The notes: generated from the sequence alone by a model not told the origin. DNA of 64,000 nucleotides from Maricaulis sp034670125 (GCF_034670125.1 NZ_JAXMOC010000010.1:1-64000), one strand, 5' to 3'; counted from the first letter of the stretch, positions 18,740 to 28,435 are shown. Translations and numbers: made by a program.

Positions 18740-19918
18740 ATGAGGCAGGTGTGGGTTGCGGTTTTGGCGATATTGGTCACGGCAACAGCTGGTGCCCAAG
18801 GTTTGCCGCCTGATGTGACCCAGGCTTATCGGGATTACCAGGCCGCGTTGGATGCCGGCGATGCGGACGCCTTGCTGGAAGCGGCGGCCCGCGCCTATGA
18901 GGCAGGCGATGAGGCTGATATTGACCGCGCAACGCTGGCGACCCTGGCGGAAAACTATGGCTTCGCCGCCTCATTACACGAGGATTTTGAAACGTCCAAA
19001 ACTGCCTGGCGAATTTCCGCACGGCTCTCGGACAGGGCTGACGCTGACCCTGTGGAGCGGGCCTGGCGTTGGCACAATGCGTCGCTGGCCGCGCTTTCCA
19101 ATCAGGATCGTATTGACGCTTATTCCTGCTCGCGCAACGCAATTGATGCTCTTGAAGAGATAGGGGCTGATTTGGGCGAGGCGTCGGAGTTTGCGGGCGA
19201 TGCATTCCTGACCCGCGCCGCGCTGCTGATGGGACGCGGACGGATTGATGAAGCGGGTGAGGCGGCGCTGCGGTCGGTTGCCGAGTTTGAACGCACGCTG
19301 CAGGAGCCACACTCAAGCTACGGGCTGGCGCATTTCTACTCGGGCATTGCCCGAACGCTCGACCATGAATTCGAGGACGCAAGCTATTCCCTCCACATGG
19401 CGATCGATGTCGTCAGTGATACCGCGCCGGACCATCCGGATCGCCGCACCATCTGGGCCGCGCTGGTCTCGGCCCAAGGCAATCTCTACGATGATGATGA
19501 AGCCGTGCAGGAGGCTGCTTTTGCACGCCTGGATGAGCGCCTCGCAGCCAATCGCTTCCATTCCGATCTGTACAGCGACGGCGCCGCCGACCAACGGTAT
19601 GCGGAGAGTGAAGATGAGGCTGAGGCGGAGGCCGAGGACGCGTGCTGCGATGCGGTCCCGGTGCGACGCAACCCGCCCGACTACCCAATGGGTGCAGCCT
19701 ATGCCGATCTTGATGGTGTGGTCTATTTGACCTTCGCCGTGACCGAGGAGGGGCGGGCTGACGCCATTGAGGTCACGGGGGCTTTCCCGCCGGGCGTCTT
19801 CGAGGAGGCCGCCATCGAGGCTGTGGAGCGATGGACCTATGAACCGGCCACGCGCGACGGTGAACCGGTGCGGCGCGAGGGCGTCGAAACCCGCTTTGAC
19901 TTTCGCATGCAGCGCTGA
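18740..19918 (+). CDS. Periplasmic protein with C-terminal TonB domain
   Basis: A 392-residue protein with a cleavable signal peptide (ending ATAGAQG). A long helical, TPR-like middle region (about residues 25-290) holds several Ala/Glu-rich helices, and an acidic stretch precedes CCDAVPVRRNPP. The last 80 residues match a TonB C-terminal domain: YPMGAAYADLDGVVYLTF, then AIEAVERWTYEPA. It has no N-terminal membrane anchor, so it is not a classical energy transducer. Such proteins are common in Caulobacterales with unknown function. It stands alone between divergent trmFO and the membrane-protein cluster. Confidence 0.82.
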   Translation: MRQVWVAVLAILVTATAGAQGLPPDVTQAYRDYQAALDAGDADALLEAAARAYEAGDEADIDRATLATLAENYGFAASLHEDFETSKTAWRISARLSDRADADPVERAWRWHNASLAALSNQDRIDAYSCSRNAIDALEEIGADLGEASEFAGDAFLTRAALLMGRGRIDEAGEAALRSVAEFERTLQEPHSSYGLAHFYSGIARTLDHEFEDASYSLHMAIDVVSDTAPDHPDRRTIWAALVSAQGNLYDDDEAVQEAAFARLDERLAANRFHSDLYSDGAADQRYAESEDEAEAEAEDACCDAVPVRRNPPDYPMGAAYADLDGVVYLTFAVTEEGRADAIEVTGAFPPGVFEEAAIEAVERWTYEPATRDGEPVRREGVETRFDFRMQR

Positions 19919-19989
19919 CGCGACCGTGCGTCGCGCTTGATCCTTTCGGGCAGGGCGGTATCTCTGGCGGCGAACCAATTGGAGCCGTC

Positions 19990-20880
19990 ATGTCGAGCCA
20001 GCCCATTGCCGTCCTGCCCAGCGTGTCTGCGGCCTATCGTCTGCTGGTCGCCAACTGGCAGCGTTTCGTGCTCGCCGGTCTGCCCTTCACGCTCGCCTAC
20101 GCCATCAAGCTGTGGCTGGGCCAGATGGCCCAGTCGGCTGAGCTGACCGGTTTCTGGCTGACCCTGGATGCCGTCGCCCTGATCGCATTGACCGTTGGCA
20201 GTCTGGCCTTTTCGGCGATGACCTTCCGTCTCGCCGTGCGTGATGAATATGACGGCCAATGGGGTTTGCGGCTATCGGCGGATGAGTGGCGGCTGTTCGT
20301 GGTCGCCATGTTGAACGCGGCCCTGGTCCTGATCGTCGCTCTGCTGGCTGCCATGTTTGCGATTGTCGTGTTCGGGACGGTCGCCGCCGGAGCGGTCGAA
20401 CGGGCCGGCATTGACGCCGAGGCGACCGGCATCGACCTGCCGATGGCGATGCAATATCTCACAACCGCCGACTGGACCGCCGTCTGGGTGGTCAATGGGT
20501 TGGCGCTGTTGCTGGTCGGTTGGCTGGTGGCGCGGCTGTGCCTGTCCTTTCCGGCCAGTTTCGCCCAACGCTCGGTTCGGGTCCTGTCGGTCTGGTCGCT
20601 GAGCGAGGGACAGGCCTGGCGCATCCTGACGACCATGCTGGTCGCCCTTGCCCCGTTGGTGGCTGTTGAAATCGCGCTTTATGAACTGGTCAGCGCCCTG
20701 CTGGGTGACCGCCTGCTGATGGTTCCGGTGGCGCTTGGCGATGACCTGCTGACCGCCGGTGGCTTCGTCCGGATTCCGGAATACCTGCGTCTGACCGGCC
20801 TGTTCGCGATCGTCAATCTGCCGGTCGTGGCCGGACTTTACGCCCATTTTCACACGCTGCGGGTGCCCGACAACGCATAG
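19990..20880 (+). CDS. Multi-pass membrane protein, paralogue 1
   Basis: A 296-residue protein with about six hydrophobic segments, no signal peptide and no recognised domain. It shares a loose pattern with two neighbours on the same strand: a membrane segment, then R-L-x2-(D/E)E (here GLRLSADEW), a second R-L-x3-P-A segment (ARLCLSFPASF), then W-x3-(E/K)G (WSLSEGQAW) before the last membrane helices. A GGAG ribosome binding site precedes the ATG. Function unknown. Confidence 0.8.
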   Translation: MSSQPIAVLPSVSAAYRLLVANWQRFVLAGLPFTLAYAIKLWLGQMAQSAELTGFWLTLDAVALIALTVGSLAFSAMTFRLAVRDEYDGQWGLRLSADEWRLFVVAMLNAALVLIVALLAAMFAIVVFGTVAAGAVERAGIDAEATGIDLPMAMQYLTTADWTAVWVVNGLALLLVGWLVARLCLSFPASFAQRSVRVLSVWSLSEGQAWRILTTMLVALAPLVAVEIALYELVSALLGDRLLMVPVALGDDLLTAGGFVRIPEYLRLTGLFAIVNLPVVAGLYAHFHTLRVPDNA

Positions 20881-20968
20881 CGGGACGATCTCGCCCTCGT
20901 TCCCGCTGGCGCATGGCCTCCAGACGCGCATGATGTGAGCCTCAACCACACAGGGCAGGGGACACATC

Positions 20969-22024
20969 ATGGCGACTCAGAGCTTCGATATCGGCAAGGG
21001 CATTTTCTGGTTCTTCATCCGCTTCGGCGAGAAACCGGGCAGCGCGTTATGGCTGTTCGCCTTCCAGGCGATATGTGCCACGGCGCTTGTTGCCATGTCG
21101 GTCATGATGATGGGCCCGGCCTACCTGAATCTGTTCGAGCTGATCAAGGCTGACTCACTGGGCGGTCTCAGCGAGGCCGAGGAATTGCGCTATGTCTTCG
21201 ACATCGTGATGCCCTTCCTGACCTATGGCTTCCTGATCATCCCGCTGTCCATCCTGTTCGCGGTCATGTTCCAGGCAGCCTGGTTGCGCTTCTTGACCAA
21301 GGGTGAAGTCAAGCCTGTGGTCCCGATCCGCCTGGGAGGCGACGAGATCCGGTTGATCGGCGTCAATCTGATGTATCTGGTTGTCGCCAGTGTCGCCTAT
21401 TTCGGTGCTGCGACGGTGATCGGCTTCCTCGGTTTCGGCGCTGTCATGCTTGCCCATGGTGGAGGCGACTCTGCAGCCGTCGGCTTTGGTGGTGTCCTGA
21501 TCGCGGGACTGGCCTTTCTCGTCGTCCTGGTGGGCCTGCTGGTGCTGGCAGTCCGGCTGGCGTCGGCACCGGCGCTGACTGTGCTGGATGGTCGCATGCG
21601 CTTCTTCGAGAGCTGGGACGCGAGCAAGGGCGTGTTCTGGCACATGCTGGTCAGCTATGTCGTCGCCTATGTCATCATGATGGTAATCGGCGGCACGATC
21701 GGTTTTGTCGTCCAGCTGGCCCTGTTCGCTGCGGTTTTTCCGGCCTTCATCGATCTCGTGGAGCTCGCCGATCATGGCGGTCACATTGACCCGGACACCG
21801 CACTGGCCAGTCTTCAGGCCAGCCTCAGTCAACCCGGAACCGTGATCGGCCTCGTCGTCGGCTTTGTCCTGCTCTACGCCATCCAGGTGATGCTGGAAGC
21901 CGTCTGGCACTCGATCGGTGCCTACAATGCGGTCCGCGTCCGCAGCGGCGGCGAGGGCGAGCCGGGTGATTCACCGAAGCTGGCCGCCGACCATCCGATG
22001 GGCGCGTCGCCAACCGAGGGATGA
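20969..22024 (+). CDS. Multi-pass membrane protein, paralogue 2
   Basis: A 351-residue protein with about six membrane segments. It carries the same landmarks as its neighbours: IRLGGDEIRLI, then VRLASAPALTV, then WDASKGVFW, in that order and at similar spacing. The C-terminal tail is short, hydrophilic and acidic. It is separated from paralogue 1 by 88 bases and has an AGGGGAC ribosome binding site. No known family is recognised, so the function is unknown; a role in membrane homeostasis alongside the CPBP protease is only a guess. Confidence 0.8.
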   Translation: MATQSFDIGKGIFWFFIRFGEKPGSALWLFAFQAICATALVAMSVMMMGPAYLNLFELIKADSLGGLSEAEELRYVFDIVMPFLTYGFLIIPLSILFAVMFQAAWLRFLTKGEVKPVVPIRLGGDEIRLIGVNLMYLVVASVAYFGAATVIGFLGFGAVMLAHGGGDSAAVGFGGVLIAGLAFLVVLVGLLVLAVRLASAPALTVLDGRMRFFESWDASKGVFWHMLVSYVVAYVIMMVIGGTIGFVVQLALFAAVFPAFIDLVELADHGGHIDPDTALASLQASLSQPGTVIGLVVGFVLLYAIQVMLEAVWHSIGAYNAVRVRSGGEGEPGDSPKLAADHPMGASPTEG

Positions 22025-22131
22025 CTCGCCTTGGCGTGACGGCAAACGGCGGCCGTGCTGACTTGCAAGCCCGGTCGCCTTCTGCCTAACCTCCGGTCGA
22101 ACAACGCAGCTTCGGGCAGCAGGGGACAGGC

Positions 22132-23073
22132 ATGGCCGGACGGGAGATCTATTCGACACGCGGGCCGCGGGCGCGCCGGACCTGGACAGCGGCGGCCATC
22201 CCGATGGCCGTCATCCTCCTCATTCTCGGGGCGATAATCGGTGCGATTGCCGGCGTCTTCCTCGGCTATGTCTCGATGGACGGGACCTCGGATGACACCT
22301 GGCAGGGCCTCACCTACACGCTGATCGGCACATTCGCGCCGGGCGCCATCCTGGTCTTTCTCTGGGTCATCCTGTTCGAGCGTCGACCGCTCGCTGCGAT
22401 CGGCCTCAACGCAAATTTCGTCGGACGTTTCCTGCGCGGCTACGGTCTGGGACTGGCCTTTCTCGCGGTTGTCGTCGGCGGTATCTGGCTGCTGGGCGGC
22501 TATCAGGTCGAGGCTGGCGGCTCGGTCGCCCTGGCGGTGCTGATCCCAGCAGCCTGGGTCCTGCTCGGTTTCATTGTGCAGGGTTCGACCGAAGAGGTCC
22601 TCATGCGCGGCTGGTTGATGGGGGTCATCACCTCGCGCCATGGCATTGTCTGGGGTGTGGTGGTCAATTCGGCGATCTTCTCGCTCCTGCACGGGGCCAA
22701 TATCGCGATGTCGGCAGAACTGGCTTTCGGCCTCGCCAACATCCTGCTGGTCGGGGTGATGTTGTCGCTCTACGCGATCAAGGAAGGCTCCCTGTGGGGC
22801 GTGTGCGGTTGGCATGCGGCGTGGAACTGGCTGCTGGCGTCGGGCTTCGGCCTGCCGGTCAGCGGCCATGACAGCCCGGTCAGCCCGATCCTGATCGATC
22901 TCGCCGACGCCCCCGACGCCGCCTGGTGGCTGACCGGCGGCGTGTTCGGCCCGGAAGCCAGCGCCGTGACGACCGTCGTCCTGCTGGCCGGTACGCTCTA
23001 CTGGGCCTTCAAGGGCAAGGCGGCGGATCATGGGGTTGAGGCGGCGGATGAGACGTCTGCCGATCCGGCCTGA
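22132..23073 (+). CDS. CPBP family intramembrane metalloprotease
   Basis: A 313-residue protein with about eight membrane segments. It carries the CPBP/Abi signature: motif 1 EExxxR as STEEVLMRGW, motif 2 with His in FSLLHGANIA, and motif 3 GVCGWHAAWNWLL. These Glu and His residues form the metal site of Rce1-like prenyl-protein proteases; bacterial members act on unknown membrane substrates or have immunity and regulatory roles. It is flanked on both sides by paralogous membrane proteins, with start and stop close to both. An AGGGGAC ribosome binding site is the same as that of paralogue 2. Confidence 0.9.
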   Translation: MAGREIYSTRGPRARRTWTAAAIPMAVILLILGAIIGAIAGVFLGYVSMDGTSDDTWQGLTYTLIGTFAPGAILVFLWVILFERRPLAAIGLNANFVGRFLRGYGLGLAFLAVVVGGIWLLGGYQVEAGGSVALAVLIPAAWVLLGFIVQGSTEEVLMRGWLMGVITSRHGIVWGVVVNSAIFSLLHGANIAMSAELAFGLANILLVGVMLSLYAIKEGSLWGVCGWHAAWNWLLASGFGLPVSGHDSPVSPILIDLADAPDAAWWLTGGVFGPEASAVTTVVLLAGTLYWAFKGKAADHGVEAADETSADPA

Positions 23074-23131
23074 CACCGGTGCACCGCGCTGGCAGGACCA
23101 AGCCGACAATCAACCAGTTTTCGGGGAAAGC

Positions 23132-24007
23132 ATGAACACGATCAATCCAATGAACGCCGTCGCCCTGTTCCTGACGGTCGGCAAGCTGCGGCCAGCGGAA
23201 ACCTGGAACCTGACCGGCTGGAGCTTTGTGTGGCTGTGTGTCATCGGCCTCGTTCAAGTGTCGATCCAGCCTGTCCCCGACCTCGGCAGCGCCGATCAGT
23301 CCGCCATGCTCGGCGACTATTTTTCCAGCCTCGCCCTGGTAATCCCGATCGGGCTCCTCAGCTGGGCCCTGCCGTTCGCGGCCTGGATGCGTCTCCTGAC
23401 AACAGGGCGCGGCAATGGTGTCTTTCCGTTCCGTCTCGGGCGCGAGGAGATGTGGGCCATCTTCGTGCTGGTGGCGATCGTGCTTGCGATGTGGGCGGCG
23501 ATGGCGATGGTCCTGTTGGTTGGTTTCCTGCTGGCCCAGCTGGTGCCGGCGCTTATCGCGCTGGCATTCGTCGCGGTCCCGGCGCTGGGCATTGTCGCAA
23601 TTTACATATCAATCCGCTTGACCCCGGCGGCCGCGCTGAGCGCGATGACACACAGATTTGCGGTCGTTGACACATGGCGGGCCATGGACGGCAAGGTCGT
23701 CTCGGTCTTCCTGGCCTGGTTGGTGATCGTGGTGGCCAGCGTCGTCCTCGGGCTTGTTGCCATGACGATCGGGAGTCTGGTGCCGAGCCTGTCTTTGGCA
23801 CAGGCCATGAATGACATGATGCCGGGCGGCGAGCGCCCGGCCCTGACCACACTGGCGCCGGCCCTGTTTGTCAGCCTGGCCGTGCAGTTGCCGGTGACAC
23901 TAATGAGCTACAGCGTCGCCGCCTATTCGGCGCTGGCAATCAGCGGTCGTGACGACGATTGGACCCGGGCGATTGAACAGGTCGAACGGGAGGCCACCGA
24001 AGGGTAG
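23132..24007 (+). CDS. Multi-pass membrane protein, paralogue 3
   Basis: A 291-residue membrane protein with about six hydrophobic segments. It shares FRLGREEMWAI, then IRLTPAAAL, then WRAMDGKV with the two upstream paralogues. The ATG was chosen because GGGGAAAG lies just before it; a longer in-frame start overlapping the CPBP gene would add 34 hydrophilic residues with no ribosome binding site. It ends 3 bases before the convergent uvrA stop. Function unknown. Confidence 0.8.
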   Translation: MNTINPMNAVALFLTVGKLRPAETWNLTGWSFVWLCVIGLVQVSIQPVPDLGSADQSAMLGDYFSSLALVIPIGLLSWALPFAAWMRLLTTGRGNGVFPFRLGREEMWAIFVLVAIVLAMWAAMAMVLLVGFLLAQLVPALIALAFVAVPALGIVAIYISIRLTPAAALSAMTHRFAVVDTWRAMDGKVVSVFLAWLVIVVASVVLGLVAMTIGSLVPSLSLAQAMNDMMPGGERPALTTLAPALFVSLAVQLPVTLMSYSVAAYSALAISGRDDDWTRAIEQVEREATEG

Positions 24008-24010
24008 GCC

Positions 24011-26884
24011 TCAGCCCGCCTTCTTCCGCAATTCCTTGGCCCGCTCCAGCATCGGCGCGAGATAGCGCCCGGTCCAGCTGCGCTCGACCTTGGCGACGTC
24101 TTCCGGTGTGCCGACGGCGACCACTTCGCCGCCGCCGTCTCCCCCTTCGGGACCCAGATCGATGAGCCAGTCGGCGGTCTTGATGACGTCGAGATTGTGC
24201 TCGATGACCACGACTGTATTGCCGGCCTCGACCAGCTCGTGCAGGACTTCGAGCAGCTTGCGGACGTCTTCGAAATGCAGGCCCGTTGTCGGCTCGTCGA
24301 GGATGTAGAGCGTTTTGCCGGTAGCGCGTTTGGAGAGCTCCTTGGAAAGCTTGACCCGCTGGGCCTCACCGCCGGAGAGCTGGGTCGCCGGCTGGCCGAT
24401 CTTGACATAGCCCAGACCGACCCGTTTCAGCGTCTCCATCTTGTCGCGCACGGCGGGCACGGCCTTGAAGAAGTCGGCGCCTTCCTCGACCGTCATGTCG
24501 AGCACGTCGGCGATCGACTTGCCCTTGAACTGGACTTCCAGCGTCTCGCGATTGAAGCGTTTGCCATGGCAGACATCGCAAGGCACGTAGACGTCGGGCA
24601 GGAAGTGCATCTCGATTTTCACCACGCCATCGCCCTGGCAGGCCTCACAGCGTCCGCCCTTCACATTGAAGGAGAAGCGGCCCGGCTTGTAGCCGCGCGT
24701 CTTGGCTTCGGGCAGTTGGGAAAACCATTCGCGGATAGGGGTAAAGGCGCCAGTATAGGTGGCCGGATTGGAGCGTGGCGTGCGGCCGATCGGCGACTGG
24801 TCGATATCGATCACCTTGTCGAGCCGGTCCAGCCCCTCGATCCGGTCGTGCGGGGCGGGGACCTGCTGGGCCTTTTGCAGCTTGCGCGCGGCGGCCTTGT
24901 AGAAAGTCTCGATGGTCAGGGTCGACTTGCCGCCGCCCGACACACCCGTCACGCAGGACATCACGCCTAGCGGGAATTCCGCGTCGACGGTCTTGAGATT
25001 ATTGCCGGTCGCGCCGACCACTTTCACCATCCGCTTCCTGTCGATCTTTCGGCGTTTGGTCGGCACCTCGATCCGGCGCGTGCCGCGAAGATACTGACCG
25101 GTCAGGCTGGCCGGATTGGCGATCACTTCGGCCGGCGTACCGGAGGCGACCACCTCGCCGCCATGAACGCCGGCAGCAGGCCCCAGATCGACAACATAGT
25201 CGGCCGTGAGAATGGCTTCCTCGTCATGCTCGACAATGATCACCGTATTGCCCAGGTCACGCAGTCCGCGCAGGCTTTCCAGCAGGCGTGTGTTGTCGCG
25301 CTGGTGCAGGCCGATCGAGGGTTCGTCCAGCACATAGAGCACGCCGGTCAGGCCCGAGCCGATCTGGCTGGCCAGACGTATGCGCTGGCTTTCGCCGCCC
25401 GACAGCGTGCCCGATGCCCGGTCGAGGGTGAGATAGTCCAGACCGACATCGACGAGGAATTTCAGGCGTTCCCGGATTTCCTTGAGGATGCGCTCGGCGA
25501 TCTGTTGCTGTTTCGGCGTCAGGGTGGCTTCGACTGCGCCAAACCAGTCGCGGGCATGGCGGATGGAGAGTTTCGAGGCGTCGGTGATGTCCTGGCCGTC
25601 AATCTTGACGCTGAGCGCCTCCGGCTTCAGGCGGCGTCCGCCGCAGGTCTCGCACGGCTGGGCCGACTGGAAGCGCGCAAGGTCCTCGCGCACCCAGCTA
25701 CTGTCGGTCTCGCGCCAGCGCCGCTCGAGATTGGGGATGACGCCCTCGAAGGGCTTCTGGGTCTCGAACTTCCGCAGACCGTCCTCATAGACGAAGGTGA
25801 CCTTCTCCTTGGTGCCGAACAGCACGATCTTGCGGAAGGGCTCGGGCAGGGCGCGCCAGGACTGGAACATGTCGCCGCCGAAATGGCCGGCCAGCGCCTG
25901 CAGGGTCTGCTGGTAGAGCTTCGAGGTCGCCCGGCTCCACGGCGCAATCGCGCCATCGGACAGGGGCTTGTCGCGGTCCGGTACGACGAGGTCCTCGTCG
26001 AACTTCAGTGACTGGCCGAGGCCGTCGCATTTCGGGCAGGCGCCGAACGGGTTGTTGAAGGAGAACAGCCGCGGCTCGATTTCCGAAATAGTGAAGCCGG
26101 AGACCGGGCAGGCGAACTTCTCCGAGAAGATCATCCGTTCCGGCTTGCCCTTGTCGTCCTGGCGGTCGGCGAATTCGGCGACGGCGAGGCCATCGGCCAA
26201 GCGCAGGGCCGTCTCCAGACTGTCGGCGAGGCGGCTTTCCATCTCTGGCTTGATGACGATCCGGTCCACCACCACGTCGATGTCATGCTTGAATTTCTTG
26301 TCGAGCGCGGGAGCGTCTTCCAGCGTGTAGAACTCGCCATCGACCTTGACCCGCTGGAAGCCGGCCTTCAGCCATTCGGCGAATTCCTTGCGATACTCAC
26401 CCTTGCGGCCGCGAACGACGGGGGCCAGCAGGTAAAGCCGCGATCCGTCTTCCAGAGCGGTCAGCCGGTCGACCATCTGGCTGACGGTCTGGCTCTCGAT
26501 CGGCAGGCCGGTGGCGGGCGAGTAGGGCACGCCAACCCGGGCCCACAACAGCCGCATATAGTCGTAGATCTCGGTGACCGTGCCGACAGTGGAGCGCGGG
26601 TTCTTCGAGGTTGTCTTCTGCTCGATCGAGATGGCTGGCGACAGGCCTTCGATCGAGTCCATGTCCGGCTTCGACATCAGTTCAAGAAACTGCCGGGCAT
26701 AGGCTGACAGGCTCTCGACATAGCGCCGCTGGCCCTCGGCATAGATGGTGTCAAAGGCGAGCGAGGACTTGCCGGAGCCGGACAGGCCGGTGAACACGAT
26801 CAGCTTGTCGCGCGGCAGGTCCACGGAAACATTCTTCAGATTGTGTTCGCGCGCGCCTTGCACGCGGATTGTGTCGAGCGCCAT
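24011..26884 (-). CDS. uvrA: Excinuclease ABC subunit A
   Basis: The damage-recognition ATPase of nucleotide excision repair. There are two ABC modules: the first Walker A is GLSGSGKSSLAFD near the N-terminus and the second is GVSGGGKSTL around residue 640. Two ABC signatures (LSGGESQRI and LSGGEAQRV) and zinc-finger cysteines (CPKC, CEAC, CDVC) are present. The length of 957 residues is normal. Transcription is divergent from ssb, and a LexA box lies 57 bases upstream of the start codon, so SOS control is expected. Confidence 0.97.
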   Translation of the reverse strand: MALDTIRVQGAREHNLKNVSVDLPRDKLIVFTGLSGSGKSSLAFDTIYAEGQRRYVESLSAYARQFLELMSKPDMDSIEGLSPAISIEQKTTSKNPRSTVGTVTEIYDYMRLLWARVGVPYSPATGLPIESQTVSQMVDRLTALEDGSRLYLLAPVVRGRKGEYRKEFAEWLKAGFQRVKVDGEFYTLEDAPALDKKFKHDIDVVVDRIVIKPEMESRLADSLETALRLADGLAVAEFADRQDDKGKPERMIFSEKFACPVSGFTISEIEPRLFSFNNPFGACPKCDGLGQSLKFDEDLVVPDRDKPLSDGAIAPWSRATSKLYQQTLQALAGHFGGDMFQSWRALPEPFRKIVLFGTKEKVTFVYEDGLRKFETQKPFEGVIPNLERRWRETDSSWVREDLARFQSAQPCETCGGRRLKPEALSVKIDGQDITDASKLSIRHARDWFGAVEATLTPKQQQIAERILKEIRERLKFLVDVGLDYLTLDRASGTLSGGESQRIRLASQIGSGLTGVLYVLDEPSIGLHQRDNTRLLESLRGLRDLGNTVIIVEHDEEAILTADYVVDLGPAAGVHGGEVVASGTPAEVIANPASLTGQYLRGTRRIEVPTKRRKIDRKRMVKVVGATGNNLKTVDAEFPLGVMSCVTGVSGGGKSTLTIETFYKAAARKLQKAQQVPAPHDRIEGLDRLDKVIDIDQSPIGRTPRSNPATYTGAFTPIREWFSQLPEAKTRGYKPGRFSFNVKGGRCEACQGDGVVKIEMHFLPDVYVPCDVCHGKRFNRETLEVQFKGKSIADVLDMTVEEGADFFKAVPAVRDKMETLKRVGLGYVKIGQPATQLSGGEAQRVKLSKELSKRATGKTLYILDEPTTGLHFEDVRKLLEVLHELVEAGNTVVVIEHNLDVIKTADWLIDLGPEGGDGGGEVVAVGTPEDVAKVERSWTGRYLAPMLERAKELRKKAG

Positions 26885-27225
26885 GCCTTAGCCAGTCTCC
26901 GTTCGGTCGCGCCTGTCGGTTGGGAATCGCAACCGGATCGGAACGTTAGGGGAACATCGTGCGGCCTGTCCAGTGCACGACGTGATCGGTAGGAAATAGG
27001 ACGCCGATCCCGCCGGGTCCAGCGCCGGGCGGGAAACAACTGACAGCACGGTGGCAGGAGGCCGGGGGCGACGGCTGCGAACGCCCTGAGTCGTCCGGCT
27101 GGACTCTGCGCCTTGCCTCCTCTCAAATCACCCCGACTCGCGGGCTCGGATTGACCTGCGGAACAGAATGTGAACACTAGGCGACCCGCCCGGAGAGGCG
27201 CGGACGCAAGGATGGAGAACGGGCG
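26885..27225. other. Divergent uvrA-ssb intergenic region
   Basis: A 341-bp region between divergent DNA-repair genes. It holds the LexA box near uvrA; the rest is GC-rich with no gene. I see no second GTTC-N7-GTTC site near ssb. Confidence 0.6.
26941..26955 (-). promoter_or_regulatory. LexA (SOS) box upstream of uvrA
   Basis: The plus strand reads GAAC-GTTAGGG-GAAC, which on the uvrA strand is GTTC-CCCTAAC-GTTC. This matches the alphaproteobacterial LexA consensus GTTC-N7-GTTC exactly and lies 57 bases before the uvrA ATG, where uvrA promoters are expected. Confidence 0.85.
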
Positions 27226-27717
27226 ATGGCGGGAAGCGTCAACAAGGTAATTCTGGTCGGCAATCTGGGACGTGATCCTGAAATCCGCCGCATGAACAAT
27301 GGCGACCCGGTCGTCAATCTGTCGGTCGCGACGTCTGAAAACTGGCGCGACAAGTCCTCCGGCGAGCGCCGCGAGAAGACCGAATGGCACCGCGTCGTGA
27401 TCTTCAATGACAATCTTGCGAAGGTTGCCGAGAACTATCTCAAGAAGGGCTCCAAGGTTTATATCGAGGGCCAGCTCCAGACCCGCAAATGGACCGACCA
27501 GAACGGTCAGGAGAAATACTCGACCGAAGTCGTGCTGCAGCGCTTCCGTGGTGAGCTGACCATGCTGGACGGCCGCAATGAAGGCGGCTCCGGCGGCGGC
27601 TATGGCGGCGGTGGCCAGAATGAAATGGGCGGTGGCTCCGGTGGCGGGCAGCGTTCCATGGACGGACCGAAGGAAGACTTCCGCAATGCCGATCTCGATG
27701 ATGAAATCCCGTTCTAG
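27226..27717 (+). CDS. ssb: Single-stranded DNA-binding protein
   Basis: Binds single-stranded DNA in replication, repair and recombination. The N-terminal OB-fold starts with SVNKVILVGNLGRDPEIR. A Gly-rich linker (GGSGGGYGGGG) follows, and the conserved acidic tip ends in DDEIPF, which recruits partner proteins. It has 163 residues, a normal length. A GGAGAACGGGCG stretch precedes the ATG. The next gene starts inside the ssb 3' end, so translational coupling is likely. Confidence 0.97.
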   Translation: MAGSVNKVILVGNLGRDPEIRRMNNGDPVVNLSVATSENWRDKSSGERREKTEWHRVVIFNDNLAKVAENYLKKGSKVYIEGQLQTRKWTDQNGQEKYSTEVVLQRFRGELTMLDGRNEGGSGGGYGGGGQNEMGGGSGGGQRSMDGPKEDFRNADLDDEIPF

Positions 27718-28435
27718 CCTGACCCGTCTGATCGCTTCCGGGCTGCTGACCGCCTCTCTGGCGGTCGGCATCGCGGGTGCCCAGGACGCATCCGCCGACG
27801 CCAACGCCCGGTCGCCGGAAATCGTGATTGTGCCGCTGGGTGGCGAGGAGGGCGAAGCCCATTTCGTCGTCGGTGAAATGGCATGGGGCGATGTTCTGGG
27901 CCTGCTCAATCAGCTCCAGTCAGGGACAGGTGACAGTGTGCTCGAGGTGGCCCAGACGCTGTGGTCTTCGCGCGATCTCAACCCGCCCTTCTTCCTGTTC
28001 GAGTTGGCACGCCTGACTGCGGAGTCCGACCCCGAGTTCGCCGTCCAGGCCTATTTTCTGGGCCGGTCGCGGACCATGTATGACGCCGCGCGTTGCCTTG
28101 ATTCATCGGCCCTTGATGTCATCAACGAGGCTTCGGCCTATGCCGGCGAGACCGTGGTCCAGGTGATTGCCTCGCGGCCCGAGCTGACGATTGCGGCGAT
28201 CGAACATGTCATCGAGACCGATGGCGCATTTGCCAGCCAGGCATCGCCCTGGTGGGCCTGTTCGTTTGGAACCAACGCCTATTTCGCCGCCGTGAACGGT
28301 CAGACCCTGACCGGGGATGAGTGGCTGATGGTGGAAAGCCGGTGGCCTTCGGTACGCGAGCGTGTCTCGGTCAATCTGCAGAACAATCTCGACATGATGC
28401 AGGCGGCTGTTGCGGCCGCCACATCGGCCGAATAG
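27701..28435 (+). CDS. Secreted hypothetical protein overlapping ssb
   Basis: A 244-residue protein with an N-terminal signal peptide (RLIASGLLTASLAVGIAGA, cleaved before QDA). Two adjacent ATGs (27698, 27701) lie within the last codons of ssb in a different frame, with no strong ribosome binding site of its own, so it is probably translated by coupling with ssb. The protein is acidic and mostly helical, with Trp/Phe-rich stretches such as ASPWWACSF and no recognised domain. A hairpin follows. Function unknown; I see no functional link to SSB. Confidence 0.8.
   Translation: MKSRSSLTRLIASGLLTASLAVGIAGAQDASADANARSPEIVIVPLGGEEGEAHFVVGEMAWGDVLGLLNQLQSGTGDSVLEVAQTLWSSRDLNPPFFLFELARLTAESDPEFAVQAYFLGRSRTMYDAARCLDSSALDVINEASAYAGETVVQVIASRPELTIAAIEHVIETDGAFASQASPWWACSFGTNAYFAAVNGQTLTGDEWLMVESRWPSVRERVSVNLQNNLDMMQAAVAAATSAE

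Noticed and set aside
24011..26884. Possible second LexA box inside the uvrA/ssb gap
   Set aside because: Only one exact GTTC-N7-GTTC match is visible; the other GTTC-like words do not have the 7-base spacing.
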